This document shows, piece by piece, positions 34,246 through 43,033 of a stretch of 64,000 nucleotides of DNA. Below the pieces are notes generated by a model. That model made no database searches and was not told the DNA's origin. It saw only the letters and a list, made by a program, of their open reading frames with translations. The stretch comes from a virus. The stretch's first letter is position 1. Each line of letters starts with the position of its first letter. A program made the position numbers and the translations under genes. The stretch covers positions 49,503-113,502 of IMG/VR virus record IMGVR_UViG_3300050343_000122, one strand, 5' to 3'.

Positions 34246-35697
34246 ATGAGCAGTAAATTTATGTCTCTTGATTGGTTCAAGGGAAGGGTAGAAAATTCTA
34301 TCGACAGAGTAATAGCTAAAAAGCTAGATGATGTTATGGGTGAAGATAATTCTTCATCCATAGACATTCGTAAGATTAAGTTAGTTAACGATCAGCTAAC
34401 TGTAGTACTAAGTGATGGTAAAATGTTTACTAAAACTGACGCTAATGAGTGTGACTTTGATTCTGCACAGAATGCAACAACAGAACAACAACTGGAATGC
34501 ATTATGATGACTAGCGAAGTTGCTGACCAGAAAGAACAACAACGTAGAGATATCGAAAGAAATAAAGCTATGCAAATAGGTATCGATGCACTAGTTGAAC
34601 TTGATGACTTTAGAAGAGAAGGTGACAGTTGTTATCTATCAGGCACTAACAGAACTCTACCTGGTTTGTTAGTAGAGAAGTTTATTGAAGTGGTATATAG
34701 AATCAAGCAGAACCGCAGTGAATACAATTCACTACAAGAGCTTTGTGATAAAGATGATGAGTATCAATCTCTAAAGAACTTCTTTATGTGGTGTTGTCTG
34801 AATCCAAGAGCTGAGGTAGCTAATGAACTATATAGGTTCCTGCATGAAAACAGTTTCAGAATAACTAAGCAAGGGTTCTTTGTAGCATTGCGTAATGTAG
34901 TAACGTTACACGGTAGTCCAGAGCTTGTACACTTTATATCTAATACATATAATAAGGTGAAAGCTGTATGGGGTAATGATCCGGATGACTACACTGTCTT
35001 TATGGAGGAAGGTGAATACAAGATTGTTCACAAGAACGGTCTGTATGAAACCAAAACCGAGTTAATTGAAGAAGAGTGGGATGATTATGAAGAGTGCTAT
35101 ATAGAGTGCGAACCATATGAGAATAGTTACGAAGTTCCTATTGAGTATGGTGAGAAGATAGGTAATCTTACAGAGTTGTATCTTGATTTACCTAATAGAC
35201 ATGAGAACAGATTCACTGATGATTGGACTAAGACGTTTGACATCAGAATTGGTAAGCCTGTTAACATGCCTAAGGAAGAGTGTAACTGGTCAACACAGGA
35301 TTGTGCTGCAGCTGGTTTACACTTTACTTCTGATCAAATACACTATGTAGGATGTGGTGATCAATCTGTTCTAGTTCTAATTAATCCAATGAAAGTTGTT
35401 GGTATTGGTGAACATAAAGGTAGATGCTATGAGTATCTTCCAATTATGACTGTACCAAGAGAAGAGGCCACAAGTATATTACATGACTTGAGGTTTGATA
35501 CTCTACAATTGGATGAAGGTTACGCTATTAGAGAGCTTGATAATCTAGAGGAGAAAGCCAAAGAAGGCTTTACTACTGAGGTAAGTAAACATGAGTTTAA
35601 TATACCTCATACAACTTATACTGAAATTAAAGATGTTGTTGCTAGTCTTAGCAAAATGAAAGACACAATTAGTGACAGAGTAAGTGCAATAGAGTAG
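34246..35697 (+). CDS. rIIB-like protein, 483 aa
   Basis: A 483-residue protein following rIIA after a leader of repeated TAAATA units. The central region carries the rIIB-type motif around LYRFLHENSFRITKQGFFVALRNV (about 195-218). In T4 and other phages this FL-x-n-DGxFxAY-like segment is diagnostic for rIIB. The C-terminal half includes an acidic patch (EEWDDYEECY) and TRGxHFTSDQIHYVGCG-like beta segments. It presumably acts with rIIA at the membrane. Confidence 0.7.
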   Translation: MSSKFMSLDWFKGRVENSIDRVIAKKLDDVMGEDNSSSIDIRKIKLVNDQLTVVLSDGKMFTKTDANECDFDSAQNATTEQQLECIMMTSEVADQKEQQRRDIERNKAMQIGIDALVELDDFRREGDSCYLSGTNRTLPGLLVEKFIEVVYRIKQNRSEYNSLQELCDKDDEYQSLKNFFMWCCLNPRAEVANELYRFLHENSFRITKQGFFVALRNVVTLHGSPELVHFISNTYNKVKAVWGNDPDDYTVFMEEGEYKIVHKNGLYETKTELIEEEWDDYEECYIECEPYENSYEVPIEYGEKIGNLTELYLDLPNRHENRFTDDWTKTFDIRIGKPVNMPKEECNWSTQDCAAAGLHFTSDQIHYVGCGDQSVLVLINPMKVVGIGEHKGRCYEYLPIMTVPREEATSILHDLRFDTLQLDEGYAIRELDNLEEKAKEGFTTEVSKHEFNIPHTTYTEIKDVVASLSKMKDTISDRVSAIE

Positions 35698-35700
35698 TTT

Positions 35701-35756
35701 TAATTAAGGTGATGTCTCATTTATTTATTATATTTGGGACATCACTAATTAAAAAC
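35701..35756 (+). promoter_or_regulatory. Long hairpin with a TAnnTTTG box in its loop
   Basis: TAATTA-AG-GTGATGTC pairs with GACATCAC-TAATTA (about 14 bp with a small bulge). The 20-base loop contains TATATTTG at 35729-35736. The element lies between rIIB and the HNH gene. It could end rIIB transcription, start the HNH transcript, or bind a regulator that controls both. No good -33 element is present. Confidence 0.45.
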
Positions 35757-35762
35757 AACAAC

Positions 35763-36158
35763 ATGGCAGTTAAAAAACCAAGAGTACCACGCACACGAAA
35801 TGCTGGTACTATGACAGAAGCAGCTTTCTGGTCTATGATCAGAAGTGCTTTAAGACAGAAGAGTAGATGGTGGAAACCTATTGCTGAATGTAAAAAACTT
35901 GCTAGAAGGATTAGTAAATCCAAGAACAAGCGACAAAAGTGGGAGTATCAATGCAAAAAATGCAGTAAATGGTACAAAAGTGATCAAGTTAATGTTGATC
36001 ATATCGAACAAGCAGGAAGCCTAAGATCATATGACGACTTACCGGGATTTGTAGAAACATTATTCTGTGAACAGGATAATCTACAGGTGCTTTGTAAATC
36101 ATGTCATGATGAGAAAACCAAACTCGAAATACAATTAAAGAAATTTAAACAGAAATAA
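35763..36158 (+). CDS. HNH endonuclease-like protein, 131 aa
   Basis: Using the ATG at 35763 (after AAAACAACAAC), since the longer frame begins in the upstream hairpin. Very basic N-terminus (KKPRVPRTRN), then zinc pairs CKKCSKW and LCKSCH, with VNVDHIE as the catalytic HN(H)-like strand: His-Asp-x-Ile then NLQVLCKSCHDEK, the HNH layout. Probably a phage HNH nuclease involved in packaging, host DNA degradation or self-spread. The stop overlaps the next gene start by one base. Confidence 0.7.
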   Translation: MAVKKPRVPRTRNAGTMTEAAFWSMIRSALRQKSRWWKPIAECKKLARRISKSKNKRQKWEYQCKKCSKWYKSDQVNVDHIEQAGSLRSYDDLPGFVETLFCEQDNLQVLCKSCHDEKTKLEIQLKKFKQK

Positions 36159-37195
36159 TGATACAAGGGACAACAAAAACAGAAGAACTATACAGAGCTG
36201 TGATGCTGGATAGTTCTAGCTCATTGAAGGACTTTTCAATGGACAGAAAGAAATATCACAGAAAACATATATTAAATGAAGACGTTAAAGAGAAAGACTC
36301 TGTAGCTGCAAACTTAGGTAGACTAGTAGAAACTATGCTATGGGAGCCAGAGCTATTTGATGACAAGTTCTTTATGTCAACAGTTGCATACATTCCTACA
36401 GGACTTATGTTAGAGTTTGTGGAGCGTTTATATGAAGTAACACTAGATTCTACAGATGAGTCAGGTAACATATCTCGTAGCTTTACAGAGCTAGCAGAGG
36501 AAGCATACACACTATCATCTTTTAAGATTAAGTTTGAGCAAGTGCTCAAGAAGTTTATAGGTTCTGATGCAGAGTTGTACTACAATGAGATACGCCAGGT
36601 ACGTTCTAAGAACTTAACTGTGGTGGACACACAACAAGTAGCTACAGCTGAGAGAATTATAGAGACACTAAAGACTGACCCTAACGTTAAGCATGTAGTT
36701 AACTGTGTAACAAGTCAAAGATATGATGTCAAAGATCAAATGCAGGTAGAAGACTATGCTGTGGATGGCCATCAGTTTAAATCTATGATGGACCGTGTTA
36801 TAGTAGATCATGAAGAAATGACAATTCAAGTGTATGATTTAAAATGTACGTGGAATGTTGAGAACTTCTATGAGGAATACTATTTGTATAGAAGAGCTTA
36901 TATTCAAGCCTATCTTTATATGAGAGCAGCAGAGTGGATGTTTAGAGAACATGTTGATTACACTGTCTTAGAACCTATATTCTTGGTTTGTGATAGTGCA
37001 AACTACTTTAGACCATTGCTTTATGAAGTTAGTAGTGCTAATTTATATGATGCATATAATGGATTTGAACACAAGGGTAGAAAGTATCCTGGTGTGAAAG
37101 ATCTTATAGAGGATCTTAAATGGGCTCATGAAAATAATATATGGAATATTTCAAAAGAAAACTTAAATAATAATGGAACAGCAATTTTAAGATGA
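36158..37195 (+). CDS. PD-(D/E)XK exonuclease-like protein, 345 aa
   Basis: The C-terminal half has GHQFKSMMDRVIVDHEEM then TIQVYDLKCT (about 205-230), the metal-binding core D-x(n)-(D/E)-x-K of the PD-(D/E)XK superfamily (Cas4/RecB-like or lambda Exo-like). The N-terminal helical half includes the conserved-looking LGRLVETMLWEP (about 49-60). It likely resects ends for the RecA/Sak4-type recombination proteins encoded nearby. No Cas genes are near. Confidence 0.65.
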   Translation: MIQGTTKTEELYRAVMLDSSSSLKDFSMDRKKYHRKHILNEDVKEKDSVAANLGRLVETMLWEPELFDDKFFMSTVAYIPTGLMLEFVERLYEVTLDSTDESGNISRSFTELAEEAYTLSSFKIKFEQVLKKFIGSDAELYYNEIRQVRSKNLTVVDTQQVATAERIIETLKTDPNVKHVVNCVTSQRYDVKDQMQVEDYAVDGHQFKSMMDRVIVDHEEMTIQVYDLKCTWNVENFYEEYYLYRRAYIQAYLYMRAAEWMFREHVDYTVLEPIFLVCDSANYFRPLLYEVSSANLYDAYNGFEHKGRKYPGVKDLIEDLKWAHENNIWNISKENLNNNGTAILR

Positions 37196-37761
37196 AAAAA
37201 ACAATAACCACTATCTTTATGGTTCCAACATTGAATATACCTAAGGGGGCACTACGCCTTCTTGGGTTTATTAATGCATACCAACTGGACATGGACCGAG
37301 AGTTAGATTATGGTGAAAATAATGTAATTTACCTTCTCTTTAAGCCGGAAGACATGAGTTACTTCAGGGAGTTTCTAGATGCTGAGTATCAAAGGACCAG
37401 CAAAATTATAGAAGACTATGATTATCCTGAAGGCTATGTGATTCTGATTTATAAGCTTGATGACAAGTGGAAGAGAGATTTTAAATTAATTAAAGCCGGT
37501 AAATATTCTACTACATCTCCTGGTTTTCAAAAGATGTTTCCTAAAGTAATCAAGATAATGAAGAACGGCTTACACAAAGATGAGATCAGTCTTCAGTATA
37601 GAGTGTTTAATAAAACACCGGATCTTGTAGAGTTTTGGGAAAAGAAACTAGGAATAGAATGGTCAGATGACATGGAGGTTTGGAGTGGATGGGACGAAGC
37701 CACAGAGATATTAAACATGATGGAAATTAAAAACAAAGAAAATGAAACAGCAAATAATTAA
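37192..37761 (+). CDS. Hypothetical protein, 189 aa
   Basis: A charged alpha/beta protein (PEGYVILIYKLDDKWKRDF in the middle) overlapping the exonuclease stop by 4 bases and the next gene by 20 bases. No recognised motif, signal or membrane segment. Function unknown. Confidence 0.5.
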   Translation: MKKTITTIFMVPTLNIPKGALRLLGFINAYQLDMDRELDYGENNVIYLLFKPEDMSYFREFLDAEYQRTSKIIEDYDYPEGYVILIYKLDDKWKRDFKLIKAGKYSTTSPGFQKMFPKVIKIMKNGLHKDEISLQYRVFNKTPDLVEFWEKKLGIEWSDDMEVWSGWDEATEILNMMEIKNKENETANN

Positions 37762-38152
37762 ATTATTAAACAAGAACCCCCACTCAACTAAAGAGGTGCA
37801 GGCTTGGTTCTTGAACAATCTACTAAAGACAGTAGATGATGATATGCCAGAGGAGTTCAAAGAGTTTGTTAAAGCTCAACAGATAGACGATGATAAGTTA
37901 GCTACAATGATCAAAGAATCCCCACGAGGTTTACTAGATGTATTTGACGAGCATGAGATTTATATAAACGTTGTGTATCAAGATGAAGTAGGTTTTGTTT
38001 GGCACCTGGGACACCCATACAGTGAGGGTGGAGCTAGCGTTCCTTACAACACACGTAAGAAGGCTGAGCATAAAGCTATATTTAAGGCCATTGAAATTCT
38101 TGATAACAAATTAAAACCTAAGAAAGATGAAAAAACCAAAGAAAAAAGTTAG
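37742..38152 (+). CDS. Hypothetical protein, 136 aa
   Basis: The C-terminal part (GGASVPYNTRKKAEHKAIFKAIEIL, about 98-122) resembles the end of a small phage or dsRNA-binding-like alpha/beta fold (HKAIFKAIE helix with basic residues). The end is very Lys-rich. It overlaps neighbours by 20 and 26 bases. Function unknown. Confidence 0.5.
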   Translation: MKQQIIKLLNKNPHSTKEVQAWFLNNLLKTVDDDMPEEFKEFVKAQQIDDDKLATMIKESPRGLLDVFDEHEIYINVVYQDEVGFVWHLGHPYSEGGASVPYNTRKKAEHKAIFKAIEILDNKLKPKKDEKTKEKS

Positions 38153-38309
38153 GTCATTAGCTAAAATTGTTTTAGATTTGCTAGCCGCAGAATTGATTAA
38201 TAAAGATGAGGCTTTGACTCTTCTTAATCAAGGCGATCCTATTCGATCTCCAGGTGGGTGGTGTACAACTTGCACACACGATATAAACATCCACTATGAG
38301 AACAATTGA
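38127..38309 (+). CDS. Hypothetical basic protein, 60 aa
   Basis: Helical Lys/Leu-rich start (KKKVRSLAKIVLDLLAAEL), then a Cys/His end (WCTTCTHDINIHYENN) that could bind metal. Its overlap with both neighbours suggests an operon member of uncertain function. Confidence 0.4.
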   Translation: MKKPKKKVRSLAKIVLDLLAAELINKDEALTLLNQGDPIRSPGGWCTTCTHDINIHYENN

Positions 38310-38628
38310 AGAATTTAACGGAGTATGGCATCTCATCATTGATGGGCCAGGACTAGGTATTGATGTACCTCAAGTTGTTGCGTTTATGAATAACGTAATG
38401 GATGACCTTTCTACTATAGAAGGATTTAGACTTAAAGAAGTTTCTACAGTACGTGGAATTCCTAGAGTGCAGAGCAATTTGTCTGACATTATGCCTTGGG
38501 TAGCTAGAGTTATTCATGCAGAGATCGAAGAAAAACTTATGATGATACTGAAAGTAGAGTTTGAGTTGGAACAAAGATTACAATCAATTGGATTAAATAT
38601 TAATGGTAAACCCCTACAACATGAATAA
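38296..38628 (+). CDS. Hypothetical protein, 110 aa
   Basis: An alpha/beta protein (ends LQSIGLNINGKPLQHE) with no diagnostic motif. The 3' end overlaps the start of the ribonucleotide reductase small-subunit gene by 8 bases, so it is co-translated with it; a link with nucleotide metabolism is possible but unsupported by sequence. Confidence 0.5.
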   Translation: MRTIEEFNGVWHLIIDGPGLGIDVPQVVAFMNNVMDDLSTIEGFRLKEVSTVRGIPRVQSNLSDIMPWVARVIHAEIEEKLMMILKVEFELEQRLQSIGLNINGKPLQHE

Positions 38629-39601
38629 GAACATTTTCAAACCTAGAGTAAATATACTTCCCTACGAATACCCACAGCTGTTAGCTTATAAGGATGCAAT
38701 TAGACATTCTTATTGGATTGACACAGAGTTTAACTTTACTGAAGATATACAAGACTTCAAGATTACAATTAGTGATCAAGAACGTGATGTTATCAAAAAA
38801 ACTATGCTTGCTATAGCACAGATAGAAGTAAACGTTAAAACATTTTGGGGTGATTTGTATAAACGTATGCCAATTACAGAGATAGGTGATGTAGGATTTA
38901 CATTTGCAGAGTCTGAGGTTAGACATAAAGATGCATATGCAAGACTGTTGCGTATACTTGGTTTAGAGAAGGAGTTCGAGAATGTAGTAGAGGTGCCAGC
39001 TATAGCTAATAGAATTAAGTACTTAAAGAAGTATCTAAATGGTGCACGCTCTAAAGACGACAAAATGTATACTAAGTCTGTTTTACTGTTCTCTTTATTT
39101 ATAGAACACGTAAGTCTGTTTAGTCAGTTTCTAATTATGATGAGCTTTAACAAAGATCGGAATGTACTTAAGGGTATATCTAATGTTGTTGAGGCGACTA
39201 GTAAAGAAGAAGAAATACATGGTAACTTTGGAGCTGAGATCATTAACATTATAAAGAAAGAGAACCCAGATTGGTTCAATGATGAGTTTAAGGAACTAAT
39301 ATATTCTGCGTGTAAGAAAGCTTATATAGCAGAGTGTGGTATACTTGACTGGATATTTGAGAAGGGTGAACTATGGTTTCTTCCAAAGGAAACTATACAA
39401 CATTTTATAATGAACAGATTTAACAATTCACTGAGAAAGATTGGTATGGACCCATTGTTTGAAGTTGATGACAATTTATTAGAGTCAACAAAATGGTTTG
39501 ATATAGAAATAACTTCTACTAAGGAGGGAGATTTCTTTTACAAGAAGTCCGTGGATTACAATAAGAAAAGCAAAAGTATAACAGAAGACGATTTATTTTA
39601 A
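38621..39601 (+). CDS. nrdB: Ribonucleotide reductase small subunit (class I)
   Basis: A 326-residue ferritin-like radical-generating subunit, using the ATG at 38621. Metal-site helices: EVNVKTFWGDL (region of the first ligands), FAESEVRHKDAYARLL (about 92-107, ExxxH), SKEEEIHGNFGAEII (about 197-211, ExxH). A C-terminal Asp/Leu tail (ITEDDLF) would bind the large subunit. Together with the next gene it makes dNTPs for phage DNA synthesis. Length fits NrdB/NrdF (about 320-375). Confidence 0.88.
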   Translation: MNKNIFKPRVNILPYEYPQLLAYKDAIRHSYWIDTEFNFTEDIQDFKITISDQERDVIKKTMLAIAQIEVNVKTFWGDLYKRMPITEIGDVGFTFAESEVRHKDAYARLLRILGLEKEFENVVEVPAIANRIKYLKKYLNGARSKDDKMYTKSVLLFSLFIEHVSLFSQFLIMMSFNKDRNVLKGISNVVEATSKEEEIHGNFGAEIINIIKKENPDWFNDEFKELIYSACKKAYIAECGILDWIFEKGELWFLPKETIQHFIMNRFNNSLRKIGMDPLFEVDDNLLESTKWFDIEITSTKEGDFFYKKSVDYNKKSKSITEDDLF

Positions 39602-39603
39602 TT

Positions 39604-41229
39604 ATGGAATATACAAGATATTACTGGCTTAATAAAGACAGTAGACAGTTCTTATCCAGAGGGTATATAGATGAGGAGCCGGAGCAAAGAATCAGGGACA
39701 TAGCTAACGTAGCTGAAAAGTATTTAAAGATGCCTGGTTTTGCTGCTAAGTTTGAAAGCTACATGGCAAGAGGTTTCTATAGTCTATCTACACCAGTTTG
39801 GATAAACTTTGGTAAGAGAAAGGGACTACCGATCAGTTGTTATGGATCTAATGTAGATGATACACTAGATAGCATATTAAATGCTGGACGTGAAGTGGGT
39901 ATGATGTCTAAATATGGAGGAGGTACAAGTGCATTCCTTGGTAACATCAGACCAAGAGGAACAAGTATTAGTACTGGAGGATTGGCAGATGGTCCTATAC
40001 ACTATGCAAGAATATATAACACAGTGGTGGATGTTTGTAAACAATCTGAAGCTAGACGTGGTGCCTGTGCAGTTTATCTACCAGTAGAGCACAAGGACAT
40101 AGATGAGTTTCTAGACATAGGTACTGAAGGTAACCCTATACAGAATCTACAATATGGTGTTACTGTTACAGATGCATGGTTAAAATCCATGAAAGCAGGA
40201 AGTAAAGACAAACGTAAGACATGGGCCAAGATCATTCAACACAGGAATGAGTTTGGATTTCCATATATTATGTTCTATGACAATTCAAACAACAACACAC
40301 CGTATAAGAACTTAGGATACAAGATCACAGCATCTAATCTATGCTCAGAGATACAACTACCAACAGACAGCTTTAATAGTTTTGTTTGTTGTTTAGGATC
40401 TATCAACTTATTACATTGGGATGAGATAGTAGAGACAGATGCAATAGAGGTGTACACACATTTCTTAAATGCAGTGATGGATGAATTCATACAGAAAGCT
40501 GAGTACATGGCCGGTATGAAGAGAGCCTGGAGATTTGCTTCACAACATAGAGCAATTGGTGTAGGGGCACTAGGATATCATTCCTATTTACAATCAAAGT
40601 TGATAGAGTTTGAATCCATGGAGGCCAAGATGATTAACACTAAGATCTTTAAAACTATTAAAGAGCGAACGGAAGAAGCATCTCGATGGTTACACGATGC
40701 AAAAGGATATAAATCAATTAGAGAAGGTTATGCTAACACCACATTAATGGCTATAGCACCAACTAAGTCTAGTTCATTTATACACGGTGCAGTATCTATG
40801 GGTATTGAGCCTATCAAATCTAACTACTTCGTTAAGGATCTTGCAAAGTCTAAGACTGTATATAAGAATCCATTCCTTATAGAAGAGTTAGAGAAGTATC
40901 AGTTGAATAACAAAGAGACCTGGGAAAGTATATTAAAGAAGGACGGTTCAGTGCAACATCTAAACTTCCCTACTAAGAAAGTTTTCAAGTCTTTTATAGA
41001 AATTAGTCCAAAGGAGATAGTGATCCAAGCTGCTTCACGTCAGAAGTTCATAGATCAGTCACAGAGTTTAAACTTGATGATTGATCCTAGTGTACCAGCA
41101 AAAGATATCAATCAATTGTATCTATTTGCTCACGAACAGGGAGTTAAAACACTATATTATCAGTTCAGTCAGAGTTCAGCTCAAGCGTTTGCACGTGACA
41201 TTTTAGAGTGTGCAAGCTGCGAAGGCTAA
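39604..41229 (+). CDS. nrdA: Ribonucleotide reductase large subunit (class I)
   Basis: A 541-residue catalytic subunit starting 2 bases after the small subunit. Active-site features: LPISCYGS (first redox Cys, about residue 79), NLCSEIQLP with the thiyl-radical Cys of NxCxE (about 245), SFVCCLGSIN (partner Cys, about 263) and the C-terminal redox pair CASCEG. The N-terminal ATP-cone regulatory domain is absent and the protein is shorter than bacterial NrdA (about 760), as in many phages, so allosteric activity control is probably lost. Confidence 0.88.
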   Translation: MEYTRYYWLNKDSRQFLSRGYIDEEPEQRIRDIANVAEKYLKMPGFAAKFESYMARGFYSLSTPVWINFGKRKGLPISCYGSNVDDTLDSILNAGREVGMMSKYGGGTSAFLGNIRPRGTSISTGGLADGPIHYARIYNTVVDVCKQSEARRGACAVYLPVEHKDIDEFLDIGTEGNPIQNLQYGVTVTDAWLKSMKAGSKDKRKTWAKIIQHRNEFGFPYIMFYDNSNNNTPYKNLGYKITASNLCSEIQLPTDSFNSFVCCLGSINLLHWDEIVETDAIEVYTHFLNAVMDEFIQKAEYMAGMKRAWRFASQHRAIGVGALGYHSYLQSKLIEFESMEAKMINTKIFKTIKERTEEASRWLHDAKGYKSIREGYANTTLMAIAPTKSSSFIHGAVSMGIEPIKSNYFVKDLAKSKTVYKNPFLIEELEKYQLNNKETWESILKKDGSVQHLNFPTKKVFKSFIEISPKEIVIQAASRQKFIDQSQSLNLMIDPSVPAKDINQLYLFAHEQGVKTLYYQFSQSSAQAFARDILECASCEG

Positions 41230-41294
41230 CTAACTTAGTTAAAAAAGTTCATCGATAAGGTTAGAATTGTTTAGGTTTGTCCGTATACTAATTG

Positions 41295-41302
41295 TATATT
41301 TG
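41295..41302 (+). promoter_or_regulatory. Promoter -7 box upstream of the recA leader
   Basis: TATATTTG matches TAnnTTTG. TTTG at 41276-41279 gives a spacing of 15 bases, a little short. It lies about 210 bases before recA and before the hairpins and terminator, so the product would be a short leader or independent small RNA. Confidence 0.45.
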
Positions 41303-41308
41303 GATCTG

Positions 41309-41455
41309 AAAGAGGTGGAAGGGTCCACTTTAAAAACAATCAACCCTAGAAAGAGGACCCTTTGTGGTTTCTCATGATTATTTGAATTAAGTATTTCTGT
41401 TCTGTTTTTTTAATTGTTGAAGAAGAGCCTTGGATGTAAATCCAGGGCTTTTTTT
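41309..41455 (+). ncRNA. Candidate small RNA / attenuator leader before recA
   Basis: From the promoter box at 41295 to the terminator at 41455 there is no useful ORF. Two alternative foldings share sequence: a local hairpin GTGGA-AGGG-TCCAC (41315-41328) and a perfect 8-bp pair AAGGGTCC (41319-41326) with GGACCCTT (about 41355-41362). These are mutually exclusive, as in attenuators. The unit could be a stand-alone sRNA or a recA leader. Confidence 0.4.
41426..41455 (+). terminator. Rho-independent terminator before recA
   Basis: A 10-bp stem AGCCTTGGAT (41426-41435) with ATCCAGGGCT (41440-41449), a four-base loop and six following T. It ends the transcript from the ribonucleotide reductase operon and/or the leader RNA. 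The weak box TATATTTA (about 41481) may restart transcription for recA. Confidence 0.9.
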
Positions 41456-41511
41456 ATCAGCAATATCACATAAATTTCGTATATTTACACATAACATTTA
41501 AACAATTAAAT

Positions 41512-42630
41512 ATGGCAAAGAAGTCACAAAAAGCGACAGATGGTGCAAACACTTTTGAAGATGCACTAGAAAGATTAAACAAACAATACGGTAAGGGAAC
41601 TGTATTATCATTAGAAGGTAAATCTGAGGGGACGTATGATACATTCAGTACAGGATCAATTGGTTTTGACTGGAAGACATTAGGCGTAGGAGGATTTGTG
41701 AGAGGTAAGATGTATGAACTCATGGGCTGGGAAGGTACAGGTAAGTCTACTATATGTGGACATGCTGTAGCTAGTTGTCAAGCACAAGGAGGTAAGGTGG
41801 TATATATTGATGGCGAGCATGCTGTTGATACAAATTACTTTAAAGCTCTAGGTGTAGACACAGAGACTATGATGATTGCACAACCATCCTGCGGTGAAGA
41901 AGGTTTCAACATTGCAGTAGAACTAATGCAAACCGGTGAGGTAGATCTAATCATTATCGATTCAGACTCATCACTTATACCTAAAGCAGTACTAGATGGA
42001 GCTGTAGGAGAACATGCAATTGGTAAAAAAGCAAGACTAAACAGTAGTGCATACCCTAAGATTAAGTCTATGTGTCATAACACTAACACTTGTGTCATTG
42101 TAGTGTCTCAGTACAGAGAAAAGATAGGAGTTATGTTTGGTAACCCTACAACTACTCAGGGTGGACATGCACTTAAGTTCTATTCAGATGCAAGAATAGA
42201 AGTTAGTAGATCACTAGCTAAAGATGCTGGTCAGGTGTATGGTAACATTACTAAGGTTAGAGCTATCAAGAACAAGATGACTCCTCCTTACATACTATCA
42301 GACTTTGAGGTCCTATATGGTGTAGGTATTGATAAGGTTGGTGAGATGATGCAGCTACTTAATGACTATGAGTTAGGTAGAAAGTATGGTAAGACTATGA
42401 CAGTCGATGGTGTTAAGCATGATCTTGAAGAGTTTAAAGACATGGTACGTAATGATCAAAAGTTCTACAATGAGCTACGTATGAAGATCATTACAGCTAT
42501 CAAAGGTGAAGAGATGCCTGAAGAAGAAGAAGAGTCTCCCATAGTAGAGATGACAGATATGATTAGTCAGATAGAAGTGGTAAAACCACAAGAAGTAACA
42601 CCACAACTTTTTGATACTGATGAACTGTAA
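41512..42630 (+). CDS. recA: RecA-type recombinase
   Basis: A 372-residue RecA homologue: Walker A MGWEGTGKSTI (about 69-79), VVYIDGEHAVDTNYF (about 96-110, catalytic Glu), Walker B LIIIDSDSSLIP (about 145-156, Asp then Ser/Asp in place of the usual DSVAAL), then the L2-like region CVIVVSQYREKIGVMFGNPTTTQGG with the Gln that senses ATP. Length is close to bacterial RecA (about 350). The C-terminus is acidic. It promotes strand exchange during phage recombination and replication restart. It follows a terminator and 56 bases of A/T-rich leader. Confidence 0.88.
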   Translation: MAKKSQKATDGANTFEDALERLNKQYGKGTVLSLEGKSEGTYDTFSTGSIGFDWKTLGVGGFVRGKMYELMGWEGTGKSTICGHAVASCQAQGGKVVYIDGEHAVDTNYFKALGVDTETMMIAQPSCGEEGFNIAVELMQTGEVDLIIIDSDSSLIPKAVLDGAVGEHAIGKKARLNSSAYPKIKSMCHNTNTCVIVVSQYREKIGVMFGNPTTTQGGHALKFYSDARIEVSRSLAKDAGQVYGNITKVRAIKNKMTPPYILSDFEVLYGVGIDKVGEMMQLLNDYELGRKYGKTMTVDGVKHDLEEFKDMVRNDQKFYNELRMKIITAIKGEEMPEEEEESPIVEMTDMISQIEVVKPQEVTPQLFDTDEL

Positions 42631-43033
42631 AGTTTGTGGTGCAAAAAGTGAAAGTGAATATTGTTTTAGGCACAAGCCAAGAAAACCATTAGCTGGTACT
42701 ACTACTCAACCAGCTATGAGGAGGAGAACCCTTAGATCTAATAAGTCTAAGGGGAAACCTTCACCTAATGAAGATCATTTATTTTTTACAAAGATATGGA
42801 AAAAGAGACCACACCGGTCTGAGATCAGTGGTACGTATCTAGGAAAAGAAGCATCAAGTGCTTTCTTCCATCATATACTACCTAAAAATAAATATCCCAA
42901 GATTAGGATGGATGAGGAAAATATTATACTTTTGACGTTAGATGAACATGCTGATGTTGAATCAGATATGTACAAATATGATATAATAAACCAACGTAGA
43001 ACCAAACTATTAAAAAAATATGAGTTATACTAG
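42620..43033 (+). CDS. HNH/NinG-like recombination nuclease, 137 aa
   Basis: I take the ATG at 42620, within the recA 3' end. A small zinc finger (CKVCGAKSESEYCFRH, residues 3-18) is followed by a basic region. The HNH-like core is FFHHILPKNKYP then DEENIILLTLDEHADVES (about 85-120), the layout of NinG and other phage Holliday-junction or HNH nucleases. A recombination nuclease acting with RecA is plausible. Confidence 0.65.
   Translation: MNCKVCGAKSESEYCFRHKPRKPLAGTTTQPAMRRRTLRSNKSKGKPSPNEDHLFFTKIWKKRPHRSEISGTYLGKEASSAFFHHILPKNKYPKIRMDEENIILLTLDEHADVESDMYKYDIINQRRTKLLKKYELY

Noticed and set aside
36158-37195. Cas4 or CRISPR association of the PD-(D/E)XK protein
   Set aside because: No repeats, spacer arrays or other cas genes occur in the window, and the Cys cluster of Cas4 is absent.
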